A stretch of 64,000 nucleotides of DNA. It comes from Prosapia bicincta (Eukaryota; Arthropoda; Insecta; Hemiptera; Cercopidae). Every line of letters begins with the position of its first letter. The stretch's first letter is position 1. Where the stretch lies: the NCBI GenBank assembly GCA_036971475.1, contig JBAIZL010000002.1:226919643-226983642 (forward strand), read 5' to 3'. Both the position numbers and the translations under genes were made by a program. Below the pieces are notes generated by a model, which made no database searches, had not been told where the DNA came from, and worked only from the letters and a program-made list of their open reading frames with translations. Shown piece after piece: positions 60,890 to 64,000 of the stretch.

Positions 60890-62510
60890 CGCGCTATAGG
60901 TGGTAAGTATATGTCTTATAAGTAGGTCTAATTATAGGAATTATGTTCTTTTGAACGATTATTTATCCCAAATGGCAAGTTTATCATATACTCGTATACT
61001 ACATTTCATATTTGAGGTTTACTTATATCTGATGTTTAAAATAATAAACAAATTATTGTTTCCTTTTAAGATTTTAAAATTAATGTGAAATGATTTTGAA
61101 ATTCTATATTCACCTCTCTTTCTGTGCCACAGTTTCTGGTTTATGCATATTCCTGCATGGTATAGACCTATCCCGGTTTATATATGACTTAAATATGCTA
61201 TATATTTATTTAAGTGGTTTATATATTATGAATGTGCAATATATATTTCAAAATTTATGATAGAATACTTTTTAATATACACAATTTTACTACATTAAAT
61301 AGAAAAATCTTTTAACGTCATTCTGTAATATTTTATTACTGGTAAATACAATGTTGTAGATTTATTTTTCATAATCCTTACATAGTTTGTATTAGTAGTT
61401 GTGCTTTTACTGTAGAAAATGTTATTAGAAACGTCTACAGTGATCAAACTAGGCTCGAAATTAAATAAGCTATGTGGGTAAACGTGTAAGTTCAGAAAAT
61501 TATTGCAAACAGTATATTCAGAAAATACTTATAATTTTAAGAATATAATTAATTTGGGTAAACCTTAACTTTACATTCATTCGTTTTAATATAAAAATAA
61601 TAAGGACTGTGATGAATATCACAAGCCAATAATAAAGAAACTAGATGGCCTATATTACTGTTAAATGTCCAACTATTATAAGCTAAGCTATTGTCATTTT
61701 CAGACTAAAAGATATTAGGCCACTATCTCAAACAATAATTCCACTAATTTATTTAATACTGATTTATAGTACCGTAATAACAATCTGTTTTAGTACGAGT
61801 AATGAGTATTAGTTAGACTGTAAATGATTGATTCATCAACTTAAACATTAAATTAAACTGCTATTAAATATCTGTTACAATAATACTGTGATTACAGTAT
61901 AGTGCGACTCCTTGGTCATATTTATTTTCATTTCATTTAAATTAACACCTATAGATCAAGGGTTAAAATAATTTAATGTTAATTTAAGTAAATTGAGTAG
62001 TAATAAAAACGGCAAATCAATGAAATGTAATTTGTAAAGGCCTATAGGTTACCTTCAAATAAAGACCAATTTAATTCGTTAATTTGTTTATCAAAAGTGG
62101 ATTTAATTTTGGAAAGAAAGTCCTCTTCTCAAAGATAACTTGACGTGAGTAGAGAGAAAACATTTAATAAAGCTCCCCAATTTCCAAGAATAAATTGTGT
62201 AAATTATTGAACTAATGAAGGTCATAATTAATTTCGAAAAACTGATCACTTGAAATATAAGTAACGCTTTCCAATAAACAATTTGCCATAGTCTAAACAG
62301 TTTATATTATATGAAGTAACAGATTTATGAGCGTGAATTAAGCGTTTTAATTAGTTTTATCATAATAGTTAAGTATTTACTTAGACTCAAATCTAATATA
62401 AAATTAACTATAAATTCAATTTATAACTTGAATTTTTTATTTAAAAAATACACATATTATTGTTAATTATATAATTAAATAATATAATAATATCTTTTTA
62501 CTTATCAAAC
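60890..62510. other. AT-rich flank, nothing recognised
   Basis: No coding, RNA or repeat feature identified. A CTCF-like core (ACTAGATGGC at about 61640) is probably a chance match. Confidence 0.5.
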
Positions 62511-62514
62511 CTCG

Positions 62515-62830
62515 AAGCTACTCCTCCTTTACCCTGACAGCGATATAGGTAGGCCTACAACTGAAGGATTGTTGGAAGGACAGCAAAGCTATTCACACAC
62601 ACAGAGCTCGGACATGGCTTTGGGTTGTTGAACTGTCGACTGTCATTCTACAATATTGCAAGTACAGATTTGGCGCCAAACAATAGTAGATAAAGGATAT
62701 AGGTGTGATTTGTTCTGTTTACTACTGTTGGGCGAGGGCTTACTGTACGTGGATAGACCAACAACGTAGATGGAAAGCTGGCTGGTTGTCTGGTTGTGAA
62801 ATTGCATTGTCAACTCTCTCTCTGTCTCTC
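62515..62830. promoter_or_regulatory. GC-richer patch with perfect E2F-type palindrome
   Basis: This patch is clearly less AT-rich than the 1.5 kb on either side. It contains TTTGGCGCCAAA (62669-62680), a perfect 12-bp palindrome formed by two overlapping TTTGGCGC E2F/DP consensus sites. A CTCTCTCTCTGTCTCTC run (about 62814-62830) adds GAGA-type sites. No coding frame. It could be a cis-regulatory module or distal promoter; no transcript evidence is available. Confidence 0.35.
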
Positions 62831-64000
62831 ATACACAACCACACATAGACACACACATATTAGCCTATCATATAATTTTATAATAGTTTTAAAATTCTTG
62901 TTTTTATTCAGAGTAAGAACTTTTTCAAAAACTTTTAAAACATTTTAAATACGAGTTAGTTAATTTTTTATTAAGTTAACAATCAACAACTTTCTATTTT
63001 TATCTGTCTCTAATTAAACTAAAAATAAAACAAAACGACATTCATAAAACAATATTCACACGTATGCAAAAATAACATTAATTTTTTTCATACATAAACT
63101 CATAATTTACACTTCGTTACTGCTTTGATTGAAATGTACATAAGGTGATATAGTATTGAATAAATATCTAAAATATCATCGTGATGTTGGTGTTTTATTA
63201 TAGGTTTAATGAAATTACTTGAATTTATTTATGTCTCTGTTTAATTTCTTTGAAAATTAGTTTAAATTGAGTAAAATAATAAATATTACATTAGTTTATA
63301 TTATGTCGCGTGACAATGCAGACGTGACTAATAAATATTAATTCTAATTTCAACTCTTCCAATATAGGAAGTAGGCTATTTTTTCTTTTACAAAACCTAC
63401 AAAGTAGCATGAGATGTGAAAAGGTATTTTAAGGGGGAAAATTAGTCCCTCTTACTAAATATTTTCCAAAATTCCTGAGTACCAATAAAATTGACAGAAG
63501 TACTTGTATAATCATGGCATATATTGAATAAAAATTTATATCCAACCTAGCTAAATTAAAAAAAAATAGCATGCATACAAACTTTTGTTGGTTTCGAGCC
63601 CGAATAATTCTACTGAAAATTTTGAAAGAAAAGAACTACCATGAAAAGTAATGCCATACTAGTATTTAAACAATCACATTGATTGAAAGAAACCAACTCA
63701 ATACAACATTATAATATCCTTCCAATAAGGATATTAAGTGTTAAATAATAACTCTAAAAGACAATTTTTTTAAACATACGGAATATTCCCAATATATAAC
63801 TAATTGTAAAATAAACAGTGATATTAAAAAGCAACAAAATTGAGGTCACAATAAACAAACAAATGTCAACATAAAACAACTACACGTCTGTATAAGATGA
63901 TATGTCATTATTAGTTTTAATTACATGTTTATTTGTTTAATATTGAAAATATTTCTTCGTCATTTAATGGATTTACTGAAGTAATTTTCAATGTATGTAT
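62831..64000. other. AT-rich flank, nothing recognised
   Basis: AT-rich sequence to the window end without recognisable genes or repeats. Confidence 0.5.

Noticed and set aside
61637..61650. Second CTCF-like core (ACTAGATGGC) and another at 16606-16615 (AGTAGGGGGC)
   Set aside because: Ten-base matches to the degenerate core are expected about twice by chance in 64 kb, and neither lies in a GC-rich island.

Overview
The window reads as an AT-rich (by eye roughly one third GC) arthropod genomic segment, most probably from an insect. One real protein-coding exon is recognisable: the first coding exon of the Hox gene abdominal-A on the minus strand (13622-14240). It starts with the insect abd-A signature MSSKFIIDSMLPKY, ends just after the YPWM hexapeptide, and stops at a clean GTAAGT splice donor. 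The homeobox exon is not visible, so bases 1-13621 are the 5' part of a large first intron. Everything right of about 14.8 kb is upstream flank. In the usual insect Hox order this would be the abd-A to Abd-B interval (iab-type regulatory DNA), but that placement is an inference.

Layout. 1-13.6 kb: intron with small duplications, foldback repeats, a hAT-type MITE and a short GC-rich palindromic island. 13.6-14.8 kb: abd-A exon 1, its leader and a GC-richer putative promoter. 14.8-43.8 kb: AT-rich flank carrying a second copy of the same hAT MITE, a decayed hAT transposase, several foldback elements (one with perfect 84-bp arms), a 73-bp minisatellite, an LTR-like fragment and long simple repeats. 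It also holds two compact sequences with regulatory character: a Polycomb-type cluster near 35.6 kb and a CRE plus CTCF-like island near 40.1 kb.

43.8-58.1 kb is a block of repeats. A truncated Jockey-like LINE is followed by a 91-bp repeat interrupted by a PIF/Harbinger transposon with a perfect TTA target duplication. Next come 26 monomers of a 168-178 bp satellite organised as a six-monomer, 1039-bp higher-order repeat, then a decayed Gypsy-class gag-pol relic, and finally about 50 monomers of an 82-bp satellite. The two satellites share motifs and look like descendants of one unit of about 84 bp. 58.1-64 kb: AT-rich flank with long CA/CG, TA and GT tracts and a GC-richer patch near 62.6 kb containing a perfect E2F-type palindrome.

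No functional transposon gene, tRNA, rRNA, CRISPR array or microRNA was recognised. Apart from the abd-A exon and the transposon relics, the open reading frames are short and look like chance or repeat-derived frames.
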